A stretch of DNA of 64,000 nt from Sphingomonas sp. J315 (lineage in GTDB: Bacteria > Pseudomonadota > Alphaproteobacteria > Sphingomonadales > Sphingomonadaceae), in NCBI RefSeq assembly GCF_024666595.1, contig NZ_CP088296.1, positions 806,001 through 870,000 on the forward strand. Direction: 5' to 3'. Below the pieces are notes generated by a model, which did not search any database, was not told where the DNA came from, and worked only from the letters and a program-made list of their open reading frames with translations. Positions 56,533-64,000 of the stretch are shown here, in pieces. A program made the translations under genes and the position numbers. Position 1 is the first letter of the stretch. The number at the start of each line of letters is the position of its first letter.

Positions 56533-59500
56533 GCGACCCGATGACCCTCGCGCTTAGCCCGGAATGGAAGGAGCGGCTTGGCCTCGCCAACCGGCAGGCG
56601 CCGGAACTCTACGACGTGTCAGCGTCTGTTGTTGATGCGCCGCACGCCTCGGCGATCCGGGTGGCGCTGGATGACCTTCAGGTGTCGGCGGTGTTTTGCG
56701 TCCAGACGGTGCCAACGATCGCTATTCTGGTCACCGACAATTACGACCGCAAGGCGATCGTCGATCTCCATGGTGCATTGTGGAACCAAGGGCTGATCAG
56801 TCTGCTCCTAGTCATCAGTGGTGAGGTCATGCGGGCGTTCTCGCTCGCCCGAACGCCGCTGAAAGATGCCGACGAGGCGTTCGAGAATCGTTGCTTGGTC
56901 GACACGTTGACGCTGACGGCCGATGCCCTGCGGTTTCGAAATATTGTCGATGGCGCCGAATCGGGTCGGTTGTGGTCCGAGCACGCGGAATACTTCAAGC
57001 CGAAGGAACGCATCGACCAGGTTCTGCTCGACAATCTCAAGGTCTCGCACACGCTGCTTCGCAAGGAGGGTCTCGATCCCGACCCCGCTCAGGCGCTTCT
57101 GATCCAGGCGATGTTCATCGCTTATCTCGAAGACCGCGACATCATTTCGACCGAATATTTCCGCACGGTATCCTCAGGAGCCGCGAATAGCTTCCTTGAA
57201 ATGCTAGGACAGCGGGACGTGTCGCTTCTTCAGGCTCTGTTCGCGACGCTCAAGGCCGACTTCAACGGCGATATTTTTGTCGCGCCCTGCTCGTTCGAGC
57301 CGCAGGTACAAGCGCCGGAGATCAGGGGCAGCCATCTTGATATCCTCGCCTCGTTCCGCCTGGGTCGCGAAGAGATGGCGCACGGGCAGCATAGGTTCTG
57401 GGGCTATGATTTCCGATACATCCCCGTCGAACTCGTCAGTGCGGTTTATGATCGCTTTCTAGGGGAAAAAGAAGCGGAGCGTCGGGCGACCGGCGCCTTT
57501 TATACCCCCATGTTCCTGGCCGATACCGTCGTATCGCAGGTCTGGGACATGCTAAGCCCAGCAGTGCGCGACAAAGGCCGCTTTCTCGATCCGGCATGCG
57601 GGTCGGGTGTTTTTCTGGTCCGGTCCTTCCAGCGGCTGTGCGAACACTGGCGAAGCCGTTCGAACGATGGCGAGATCGCCTGGGACCAGCTCCTCGGGAT
57701 ACTGCGCCGTGTCCATGGCTGGGATATCAATGGCAGCGCGGTGCGCGTGGCGGTGTTCTCTCTCTACGTCGCATTGCTCGAGGAAGTATCGCCCCGCGAC
57801 ATCCGACGGCTGATCAGCCGAGGGAAGGTCTTGCCGGAGCTGTGGGGCCACAGCCTCATCTGTCGGGACTTTTTCGCGGTGCCCGAAGCCGAGGAGGGCT
57901 TCGATCTCATCATCGGCAATCCGCCTTGGACGAGCCGGCGAGGACCCGACCGGTCGTCGGTTCGGTGGAGTAAGGCGGCAGCGCTCCCGATGCCCGGCAA
58001 GGAGGACGCCTGGGCCTTCACCTGGAAGGCCGGTCGGCATCTCGCCGCAGGCGGCGTCGTCGCTTTTCTTCTTCCGTCGATGGGCTTCCTGCATAACCAT
58101 TCGGCAAAGACGGTGGCCGCGCGAAACCAATTTATGCGCGCGTGCCGCATCCGGCGGATCATCAACTTCGCCGACCTGCGCTTCCAGCTCTTCGAACATG
58201 CCCATCGTCCCGCAGCACTTGTCATTTATGGTGCCGGCTCAGTGGACCATTTTCCCTACACGTTTGATTATTGGGCGCCGAAAGCCGATCTGAACCTGCG
58301 GATCAAACGGGTGATCACGCTCAGCAGCGCCGACAAGATGGCGATGTCCGTGGAGGCCGTTCTAGATAACCCGTTAGCATTCAAGCAACGCCTCTGGATG
58401 CGGGAACCGGACGCCAAACTGTTCGGCTATCTCGCCCGGCTGTCAAAAATCGGCGACCTTGTCGCTGACTTTGGGTCGTTCAGCCGGCGGCGGCAGGACC
58501 CGACTGGGCACTGGGTCATTGGGCAAGGCTACCAGCCATTCACGACCGATGACGATGAAGATGATGAAACTGCGGGCTACGCCGGCGCCGAGGAGGACGA
58601 AACGGGGAGCAAACCGGTCAAGCCTCAGGTTAGCCAGTATGTCGGCACATACCCCGACCTCCCGATCGGTGCTTTTCGCAGACTGGCACAAGCCGATGAT
58701 GGCCTGCACCCTGCTATCAGCAACCTTGTGCGCAGAAGGGGTTTCGAGCCGGGCTTTGCTGGGGTTCGCATCCTTGTCCCGCGCGGGGTCGAAACCTCCC
58801 AAACCAGGTTGCGCGCCGCCTATTGTCAAAGTCCGTTGACGTTCCAAGACATTCTGCAGGCGATCATCGTTCCGTCCGGCGAGGAGCGGCGGGCAAAATT
58901 GCTCACGGCTATCCTGAACAGCCGACTTTCCGTCTGGTACGCATTCCATGGCACGGCATCGTTCGGATCGGACCGGCCGGAAGTGAAGCAGGCCGAACTG
59001 CGACGCCTGCCCTTCCCGCAACTCGCGGAGCTGCCGGATCCCGATCGAGCGGCCCGCGCCTCGGACGCGCTGGTCGCGGTGATCGACGCGGCGATGGATG
59101 CCTCGCGCCAACCTTTCACGCTCGGTGGCGGAGACGATGCGTATCTCGGCGCGATCGACCGCTTAACATATGATTATTTCTGCCTTTCGGACGACGAGAT
59201 CGTTCTGATCGACGATGCGGTCGAAACAATCATTCCCGCGATCCAGCCGCACGAAGGTGCAAGTCCGGGTCTTTGGAAGCCGCCGCTCGAAGATCAGCGG
59301 CGGGCATATGCCGAAACCTTGGCCGAGAGTCTGCGGGGATGGCTCCTTGATGGCGGATCGGTAGGCACGAAGTTGGTCGCCAGGAGCGTCGATCTCGCAA
59401 TATTGCGGATCACGCTCGAGCATGAGAGCAGCTATTCCGAGGATGACAGCGCTTCTCTGAACGATGTGCTGGATTATCTGTCGGAGCACATCAATCAGCC

Positions 59501-59681
59501 GCTGGACGGTAATTTCCAGTTGATCCCCGATCTCCGGGTCTTCGTCGGCGACAGTCTCTATCTGATCAAGCCGATGCAAATGCGGTTCTGGCTTCGGGCT
59601 GCCGCACTTGCCGACGCGGATTCGATCGCGATGGATCTTCAGGACGCGATCACCATCCAAAGACGGACTGCCGGCGCCTGA
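56529..59681 (+). CDS. large N6-adenine DNA methyltransferase
   Basis: This 1050-residue protein is a type of adenine methylase seen in type IIG and BREX-related systems. The SAM motif I is FLDPACGSGVFL around residue 355, with the catalytic NPPW near 465 (IIGNPPWTS). Upstream is a helical N-terminal domain; after the catalytic domain lie target-recognition-type regions and an acidic linker (TTDDDEDDETAG). No nuclease motif is seen in it. It lies between a MerR-like regulator and a small PD-(D/E)XK protein, in one overlapping operon. No pglZ, brxL or drm genes of known defence systems are present. Target site unknown. Confidence 0.83.
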   Translation: MSDPMTLALSPEWKERLGLANRQAPELYDVSASVVDAPHASAIRVALDDLQVSAVFCVQTVPTIAILVTDNYDRKAIVDLHGALWNQGLISLLLVISGEVMRAFSLARTPLKDADEAFENRCLVDTLTLTADALRFRNIVDGAESGRLWSEHAEYFKPKERIDQVLLDNLKVSHTLLRKEGLDPDPAQALLIQAMFIAYLEDRDIISTEYFRTVSSGAANSFLEMLGQRDVSLLQALFATLKADFNGDIFVAPCSFEPQVQAPEIRGSHLDILASFRLGREEMAHGQHRFWGYDFRYIPVELVSAVYDRFLGEKEAERRATGAFYTPMFLADTVVSQVWDMLSPAVRDKGRFLDPACGSGVFLVRSFQRLCEHWRSRSNDGEIAWDQLLGILRRVHGWDINGSAVRVAVFSLYVALLEEVSPRDIRRLISRGKVLPELWGHSLICRDFFAVPEAEEGFDLIIGNPPWTSRRGPDRSSVRWSKAAALPMPGKEDAWAFTWKAGRHLAAGGVVAFLLPSMGFLHNHSAKTVAARNQFMRACRIRRIINFADLRFQLFEHAHRPAALVIYGAGSVDHFPYTFDYWAPKADLNLRIKRVITLSSADKMAMSVEAVLDNPLAFKQRLWMREPDAKLFGYLARLSKIGDLVADFGSFSRRRQDPTGHWVIGQGYQPFTTDDDEDDETAGYAGAEEDETGSKPVKPQVSQYVGTYPDLPIGAFRRLAQADDGLHPAISNLVRRRGFEPGFAGVRILVPRGVETSQTRLRAAYCQSPLTFQDILQAIIVPSGEERRAKLLTAILNSRLSVWYAFHGTASFGSDRPEVKQAELRRLPFPQLAELPDPDRAARASDALVAVIDAAMDASRQPFTLGGGDDAYLGAIDRLTYDYFCLSDDEIVLIDDAVETIIPAIQPHEGASPGLWKPPLEDQRRAYAETLAESLRGWLLDGGSVGTKLVARSVDLAILRITLEHESSYSEDDSASLNDVLDYLSEHINQPLDGNFQLIPDLRVFVGDSLYLIKPMQMRFWLRAAALADADSIAMDLQDAITIQRRTAGA

Positions 59682-60328
59682 TGCTGCTGGGCGACACTGA
59701 GAAATGGGCAGCGCGTTTTGCCTCGCTCGATGATCGCATTCTCGACCGTATTGCGGCGGTATGGCCCACGCTCCTCGATCTTCTGCCCGGACAACCCGAC
59801 GAAGACACGATCACAATCAATCTCGTCTCTTTGCTGGGCAAGGATCCTGTGGTTCGTCGGCTTTGTCACTGGATAGAATTTCAGTTCGAACCGACCGGCA
59901 CCCATCCAACAGGCGCCCAATACAGCAAAGGTCAGATCGACCTCGCTGTCATTCTCGACTGGGATCGCACGCGCTACCTCGCCTACGAATGCAAACGCCT
60001 AAATGTGATCTACAGCGGTGGCAGACAATCACTGGCCGGCCCTTACGTCACCGACGGAATGATGCGCTTCATCACCGAGCAATATGCCGAAGGGTTGGAG
60101 GTCGGTTGCATGCTCGGTTATGTGTTGGACGGCGATCTCGGTTTCTCAATGGAGCGATTGGCAAATGCGATCGCGTCTCACGCTGCGCTAAATATTCTAG
60201 GTGGTCCGGTTCCTATGGTCCCGGTGCATCGAATCAACCGGTTCAGTACGACCCATAGCCGCGCCGGAACGAAGAACATCGAAGTGCGTCACGCTTTGCT
60301 TTCGCACGCGCTTGATCCTTTTGGTTGA
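59681..60328 (+). CDS. putative PD-(D/E)XK nuclease, partner of the methyltransferase
   Basis: The 215-residue protein has GQIDLAVILDWDRTRYLAYECKRL, in which Asp87, Glu103 and Lys105 fit the D-(n)-ExK catalytic pattern of restriction-type nucleases. The start ATG overlaps the methyltransferase stop, so the proteins are made together. The rest (QYAEGLEVGCMLGYVL and so on) is alpha/beta. I do not recognise a named family. As a small nuclease next to a large N6 methyltransferase it is a good candidate for the cutting part of a restriction-modification system. Confidence 0.65.
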   Translation: MLLGDTEKWAARFASLDDRILDRIAAVWPTLLDLLPGQPDEDTITINLVSLLGKDPVVRRLCHWIEFQFEPTGTHPTGAQYSKGQIDLAVILDWDRTRYLAYECKRLNVIYSGGRQSLAGPYVTDGMMRFITEQYAEGLEVGCMLGYVLDGDLGFSMERLANAIASHAALNILGGPVPMVPVHRINRFSTTHSRAGTKNIEVRHALLSHALDPFG

Positions 60329-60383
60329 TCGTACATACGCGCCAGCACGGCTGCCCGACTGGTTTGAAAACTGGCACCGCGGA

Positions 60384-60406
60384 TTCTCGTCAGGTACCTG
60401 CGAGAA
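60384..60406. repeat. bulged inverted repeat between convergent genes
   Basis: The stretch TTCTCG-T-CAGGT / ACCTG-CGAGAA forms an 11-base-pair stem with one bulge, with the palindrome CAGGTACCTG in the middle. It lies between the nuclease and helicase genes, which converge. No T run follows; a transcription stop or protein site are both possible. Confidence 0.4.
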
Positions 60407-60477
60407 CTCCAAGAGCTCACCGAGCTTGACACAACCACGCCGATGTCGAGTTTTGCTGATCGCTGCATAAGTTCGGC

Positions 60478-62136
60478 TCAATCGCCATCAAGTGCGTAGC
60501 CAAGAAATTCGTCGTGCTCCCGACGCTCGACATCCCAGCGTTTAGCGCCATCCGGGCGCTGGCGACAGTGACACGTGGTTAGCCAAAGCCTTTGTTTAGC
60601 GCGGGAAATCCCGACAAAATAGGCAGCGCGCTCCGCCGATGATTCACCCCAGAAAGTCTCTTTCTCGACCCCGAGAATGACGACTGTATCAAACTCCAGA
60701 CCCTTACTCTTATGCACCGACATGATGCGAACCGCGCTGTCGCCAGAGAAGGACGCCAAGGCCGTCGCCGGCTCCGCGTCGCCTTGCAGCAACAGATGCG
60801 CGCGTTCGAGTGCCTGTTCTATAAGTTGGTCGAGGCGGCCACCATGCGCGTAGTCAGGCGAAAGCGCGATGAGATTGTCGCGCCCGACTACGCCTACCAG
60901 CGCCGTGGCAACGGCTTGCAGGTCGTTGATATGGCCTAGATTGATCTCACCCGACGCGATCTGCCGCCTAGTTTCTGTAACGAAGCGATCCCAGCGTGAG
61001 CGCAGTTGATATTCGCGCTCCTCGTCATAGCCATGGTTGAACACCACGATATCCAGTAATCGGCGATAGGCGGCGGGCTGCCGCGAACCGCTGGCGACTA
61101 GGAGAAAGTCGATGAGCAGGCAGGCGACCGGCTCCGACGCCAGATCCTGTTCCTTGTCTTCCTCACGAAACGGGATTTCGGCGGCCTCGAATGCGACCGT
61201 AAGGCGCTGGCAATAGAGGTTCTGCTGCTTGCTGACGAGAATCGCGATTTCAGAGGGTCGGACGCCATTGTCGATCAGGTCGCGGATTTGCCCCGTCAGG
61301 CTGGCAGCTTCTTCGCCATCATCGTCGAAACGAAGAACAGCGATCTCGCCCTCTTCGCCGAGGATATCCGCATCGTCGAGCGCGGCGGGCGGATCCATCA
61401 CTTTGACCATCGCATTCTGCATGCGGCGTAGCCGCGGTGCGGATCGGAAATTCTGGTAGAGGTTGCGCGGTAGCGCATCGAACTCATCGGCAAAGGTCTG
61501 GAAGATACCCTCAAGCGCGCCGGCCCAGCCCATGATGCTTTGCTTGGTATCGCCCACCGCTGTCAGAATCGCCGAGGTGCCCCCGAAGCAAGCGAGAATC
61601 AGGCGATATTGCTCGGCCGTGCAGTCTTGAAATTCATCGAGAAAGATATGGGTGTAGGTCTGACGCACTGCGTTGCGTGCAATGAGGCTGGCTTCGATGA
61701 TCGTATGGGCGAGCGGCACCATGTCGGCGAAGGTGATGGACTGGCGCTGCACCCGACGTGTACCGATCGAATAGTCCGGGCCCAGGGCATCCCGTCCGGT
61801 GAGCACGGGGCGAAAGCGATCGATGATCCGCTTCGCAAATGCATGAAAGGTGTGGCTGTCGAAGCGCGCCGCCAGTTCGGGTCCACAGCGTTTGCGGACG
61901 CGCGCCTTTAAGTTCTGGCTGGCATCGGTCTTGAAGGAGATGGCGAGGATCCGCCGCGGATAGCGGCAAGTGCCGGTCCGAAGCAGGAAGTCCGCACGTT
62001 GCGCGAGCATTTCGGTCTTGCCGGCACCCGGACCTGCGGTCAGCGCCAGATTGCGTGCGATCTCCGTAGCGGCAGCCATCGCATTCGGCTCGAGCGTCAA
62101 GCCGTCGGCAGGAGACCATCGCTCGGCCGAGATCAT
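60478..62136 (-). CDS. UvrD/Rep-type helicase, GajB-like
   Basis: The 552-residue superfamily I helicase has all motifs: AGPGAGKTEM, HTFHAFAKR, FLDEFQDC, VGDTKQSIMGW, NFRSAPRLRR, VHKSKGLEFDTVVILG and GISRAKQRLW. It is in one operon with the upstream OLD/TOPRIM ATPase: its ATG overlaps that gene's stop. This order and size match the Gabija defence system, where GajB (UvrD-like, about 500 residues) joins GajA. It probably senses nucleic acid intermediates and stimulates or guides cutting. The Gabija assignment rests on layout and motifs only. Confidence 0.75.
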   Translation of the reverse strand: MISAERWSPADGLTLEPNAMAAATEIARNLALTAGPGAGKTEMLAQRADFLLRTGTCRYPRRILAISFKTDASQNLKARVRKRCGPELAARFDSHTFHAFAKRIIDRFRPVLTGRDALGPDYSIGTRRVQRQSITFADMVPLAHTIIEASLIARNAVRQTYTHIFLDEFQDCTAEQYRLILACFGGTSAILTAVGDTKQSIMGWAGALEGIFQTFADEFDALPRNLYQNFRSAPRLRRMQNAMVKVMDPPAALDDADILGEEGEIAVLRFDDDGEEAASLTGQIRDLIDNGVRPSEIAILVSKQQNLYCQRLTVAFEAAEIPFREEDKEQDLASEPVACLLIDFLLVASGSRQPAAYRRLLDIVVFNHGYDEEREYQLRSRWDRFVTETRRQIASGEINLGHINDLQAVATALVGVVGRDNLIALSPDYAHGGRLDQLIEQALERAHLLLQGDAEPATALASFSGDSAVRIMSVHKSKGLEFDTVVILGVEKETFWGESSAERAAYFVGISRAKQRLWLTTCHCRQRPDGAKRWDVERREHDEFLGYALDGD

Positions 62137-64000
62137 TCTGGCAGGCCTTCCAGTGCGGTTTCAACATAGTCGATCAGCGCTGTCATAACTGCTGGCATGT
62201 CGGCCGCTAGTTCCGCATCATCGAGCGCCGCCATCGCCCGGATGTGCCAAGCCGGCTTGCTGCCGATCTTGAACCTGCGGTGATAGGCATCGAACAGCTC
62301 CAGCTGCTCGTCGGAGTACTGGCCATCAACTGTGTCGTGCTTCTTGCCAAGAACCGCCTTGAGCGTGCTTTCGTCCGGTTCCTCGCGCTCGTCGTCGTCA
62401 ATCTTGTACACTTCCCCAAACGCTTCGATCATCATGAAGTCGAGATCAAGCGGAGAAGAGAAGAAGATTCCCCGATCTGCGAAATACTCGATCCAGTCAT
62501 CGTCATCGTCCAGCAATCCCAGATCGCTGTCCCAGGCCGGAATGCCCGCGATATCGTCGTCGTCGATGCCGGCGTTTTCGATATCGCCGTATTTGAGGCG
62601 TTGCTTCGCGGCATATTTGATCCGGCCCCAGCCCCCTTGATAGCGAGCAAGGTCAAGGTCGAGCAGTGTCGCGTGCGGAATGCCGAGCGCGTGCAGCAAC
62701 CGCCAGAAATGATTGACGTGCCGACCGCCCAAGGGAACGATCGAAATCGACGCGTCATCGGTAAGAATCCCGCGCGCGCCGAGCAGCCGCGGCAGAACGA
62801 CCTCCTCGCTGTCGCCTTCACCCAGGATCACGAACCGCGAGAAATACAGCTCCGGAAAGGCTTGTACGCCTTCGCGCACATATTTGGCGGCGTCCGCATT
62901 TTGAGGAAGCACGACACGCGTAACGACCGTGCGGCGGTTGCCGTCGAGCCGCAGATAACGAATGGTCTCGGGCGCAACCCGCCGCAGAAGCGACGGCGCG
63001 TGCGTTGCCACGAGCGCTTGGGTATTCTGACCTTTGGCGAATTCGGAAACGGCACGCACGATGCGTCCCAGATAATGTGGCGACAGGCTGTTCTCCGGCT
63101 CTTCGACCGCAATCAGAGTGAAGATTGCGGGCCGCAGCTTATCGATATCGAACGCGCACAGCTCGCCTGCTAGCACCTTGTCGCTGATCTCGCGCATGGC
63201 GAGTACCAGCGAGATGTAGAGCAGCGACTGCTGACCGTCGCTCAACCGCGAAAAATCAACGAGAGGTTCACCGTGTCCGGGCGTGAACGTCAGGCTCAAA
63301 TGGCGAAGCAGCGTATCGATCTCGCTCTGCTCGAAGGAAACCCCGGGGTCGGCGAAGAACTGGCCCTTGTGCAGTTGGCTCCAGATCGTGGTCAGGGATT
63401 CGCCAATGCTTTCGATGGCGGCGTTGCCCGTCAGCGCTGCGGTGATCTGCGCGGTGAGATCGCCGATTGCCGCACGTTCACCGCTCCAGTCCGCCGCCCG
63501 CAATGCCCGGCCCAACAGCGCATTGGACGAGTAGGAGATATGATCGGAAGGATCGCGCCGAGCGGGCAGATAGTGCACCTGAATGGCATTGCGATCTTGC
63601 TTGGATGCGCGGCTTTCCTCGGTCGGCACCCCTGCATCGTCGGTTTTGGTCACATAGGTGAAGGTTTCCTCAATATCGCCATCCTGATCGAGCGTCGCAG
63701 CCAGACGGAAACGGACGCGCACAGCCTCATCATCGTCCACCATCAGCATGTGCGCGAAATTGCCCGGCACGGCGGGCATGGCGCCTTCGTCGTCCAGTTC
63801 GAGTTCGGGAAAGTCGAAATCGGCTTCGATCCAGAGCCTGCGCTCTTCCGGCGCGGCATCGGGTGCTTCATCGGTTGCAATGTGAAAATCCGAATGCCTG
63901 ATCTTGCGCAGCGCAGGATCGAGACTGAACATTCTTGCCAGCGCCTGCAGGATCGCAGTTTTGCCGGTGCCGTTAGGTCCGAGGATGAACGTGGTGTCGT
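62133..64000 (-). CDS. OLD-family ATPase/TOPRIM nuclease, GajA-like, runs off the window
   Basis: At least 620 residues are visible; the start lies to the right. At the edge is Walker A (GPNGTGKTAIL), then an SMC-like ATPase domain with LSDGQQSLLYIS (signature) and VEEPENSLSP (Walker B). The C-terminal TOPRIM domain starts at LGEGDSEEVVLPR and continues with LLDLD. This ABC-ATPase plus TOPRIM layout is that of OLD nucleases and of GajA. With the following UvrD helicase, in the same order as gajA-gajB, it is best read as a Gabija-like system. Confidence 0.75.
   Translation of the reverse strand, partial: DTTFILGPNGTGKTAILQALARMFSLDPALRKIRHSDFHIATDEAPDAAPEERRLWIEADFDFPELELDDEGAMPAVPGNFAHMLMVDDDEAVRVRFRLAATLDQDGDIEETFTYVTKTDDAGVPTEESRASKQDRNAIQVHYLPARRDPSDHISYSSNALLGRALRAADWSGERAAIGDLTAQITAALTGNAAIESIGESLTTIWSQLHKGQFFADPGVSFEQSEIDTLLRHLSLTFTPGHGEPLVDFSRLSDGQQSLLYISLVLAMREISDKVLAGELCAFDIDKLRPAIFTLIAVEEPENSLSPHYLGRIVRAVSEFAKGQNTQALVATHAPSLLRRVAPETIRYLRLDGNRRTVVTRVVLPQNADAAKYVREGVQAFPELYFSRFVILGEGDSEEVVLPRLLGARGILTDDASISIVPLGGRHVNHFWRLLHALGIPHATLLDLDLARYQGGWGRIKYAAKQRLKYGDIENAGIDDDDIAGIPAWDSDLGLLDDDDDWIEYFADRGIFFSSPLDLDFMMIEAFGEVYKIDDDEREEPDESTLKAVLGKKHDTVDGQYSDEQLELFDAYHRRFKIGSKPAWHIRAMAALDDAELAADMPAVMTALIDYVETALEGLPE

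Larger units (their letters stand above)
41355..64000. mobile_element. integrative conjugative element with Trb system and defence cargo (left part)
   Basis: The element starts behind tRNA-Leu(CAG). It has a tyrosine integrase, a small HTH protein, DUF2274, a complete trbBCDEJLFGI set, a CopG-type protein and a TraG coupling protein, then a defence-type cargo. It resembles the Tn4371-like group of elements, though here the integrase lies right next to trbI. No relaxase, ParA or replication gene is seen, so at least those and the right end lie beyond the window. The plus-strand cargo (MerR, methyltransferase, nuclease) sits behind traG. Confidence 0.85.

Noticed and set aside
56529..59681. PglX of a BREX system
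   Set aside because: The size is similar, but no pglZ, brxC, brxA, brxB or brxL is present in the flanking sequence, which is fully visible on the left and for about 4 kb on the right.
56529..62136. DISARM system (methyltransferase plus helicase)
   Set aside because: The helicase is of UvrD type, on the opposite strand and coupled to an OLD-type ATPase. No drmA, drmB or drmC homologue is seen.
41355..64000. Prophage
   Set aside because: There is an integrase but no capsid, tail, terminase or lysis gene. The trb genes identify a conjugative element.

Overview
The window looks like chromosomal DNA of a high-GC sphingomonad (Sphingomonas or a close relative). The signs are the hisB-(YciI)-hisH-hisA-hisF-hisE order followed by a HIT protein, a CYP153-like P450, a TonB-receptor locus with tryptophan-halogenase-like flavoproteins, SapC and a cupin, and a Trb-type conjugative element with DUF2274 and a CopG-family protein. 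There is no rRNA operon, CRISPR array or recognisable insertion sequence.

Left part (1-26.8 kb), ordinary chromosome. It runs from the end of a CPA2 antiporter through a flavin-dependent halogenase homologue, gmk, a trio of tiny overlapping membrane-protein genes, fumC, a SAM methyltransferase and an SspB-type ClpXP adaptor. Next comes the histidine operon (7.3-10.9 kb). It is followed by an amino-acid permease, a polysaccharide flippase with a GNAT/FemAB-like partner, a PfkB sugar kinase, an EI24 protein, queG, an ABC exporter pair and a CYP153-like P450 whose ribosome site lies in a perfect hairpin. The stretch ends with a methionine sulfoxide reductase, a CHAP protein, an extensin-like protein and a NUDIX hydrolase.

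Middle (26.8-41.2 kb). A methyltransferase fused to an Mrr-like domain precedes a carbohydrate-utilisation locus. On the minus strand lie a TonB-dependent receptor, a terminator, a halogenase homologue, SapC, a cupin, a second halogenase and a LacI-family regulator. A GH3 beta-glucosidase and an MFS transporter diverge from the receptor. Matching inverted LacI-type operator sites lie between receptor and glucosidase, so one sugar-responsive repressor probably controls both arms.

Right part (41.3 kb to the end). An integrative conjugative element sits at a tRNA-Leu(CAG) gene. It has a tyrosine integrase, a small HTH protein, DUF2274, a trbI-G-F-L-J-E-D-C-B mating-pair system, a CopG protein and the TraG coupling protein. 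Behind traG is a cargo of apparent defence genes: a fused nucleotidyltransferase-HEPN protein, a MerR-like regulator with a 1050-residue N6 methyltransferase and a small PD-(D/E)XK protein (a possibly undescribed restriction-like cassette), and a convergent Gabija-like pair of OLD/TOPRIM ATPase and UvrD helicase. The last gene runs off the window.

Eight otherwise normal genes each carry a single reading-frame break at a run of 5 to 7 G or C. This pattern points to homopolymer errors in the assembly rather than to real gene decay.
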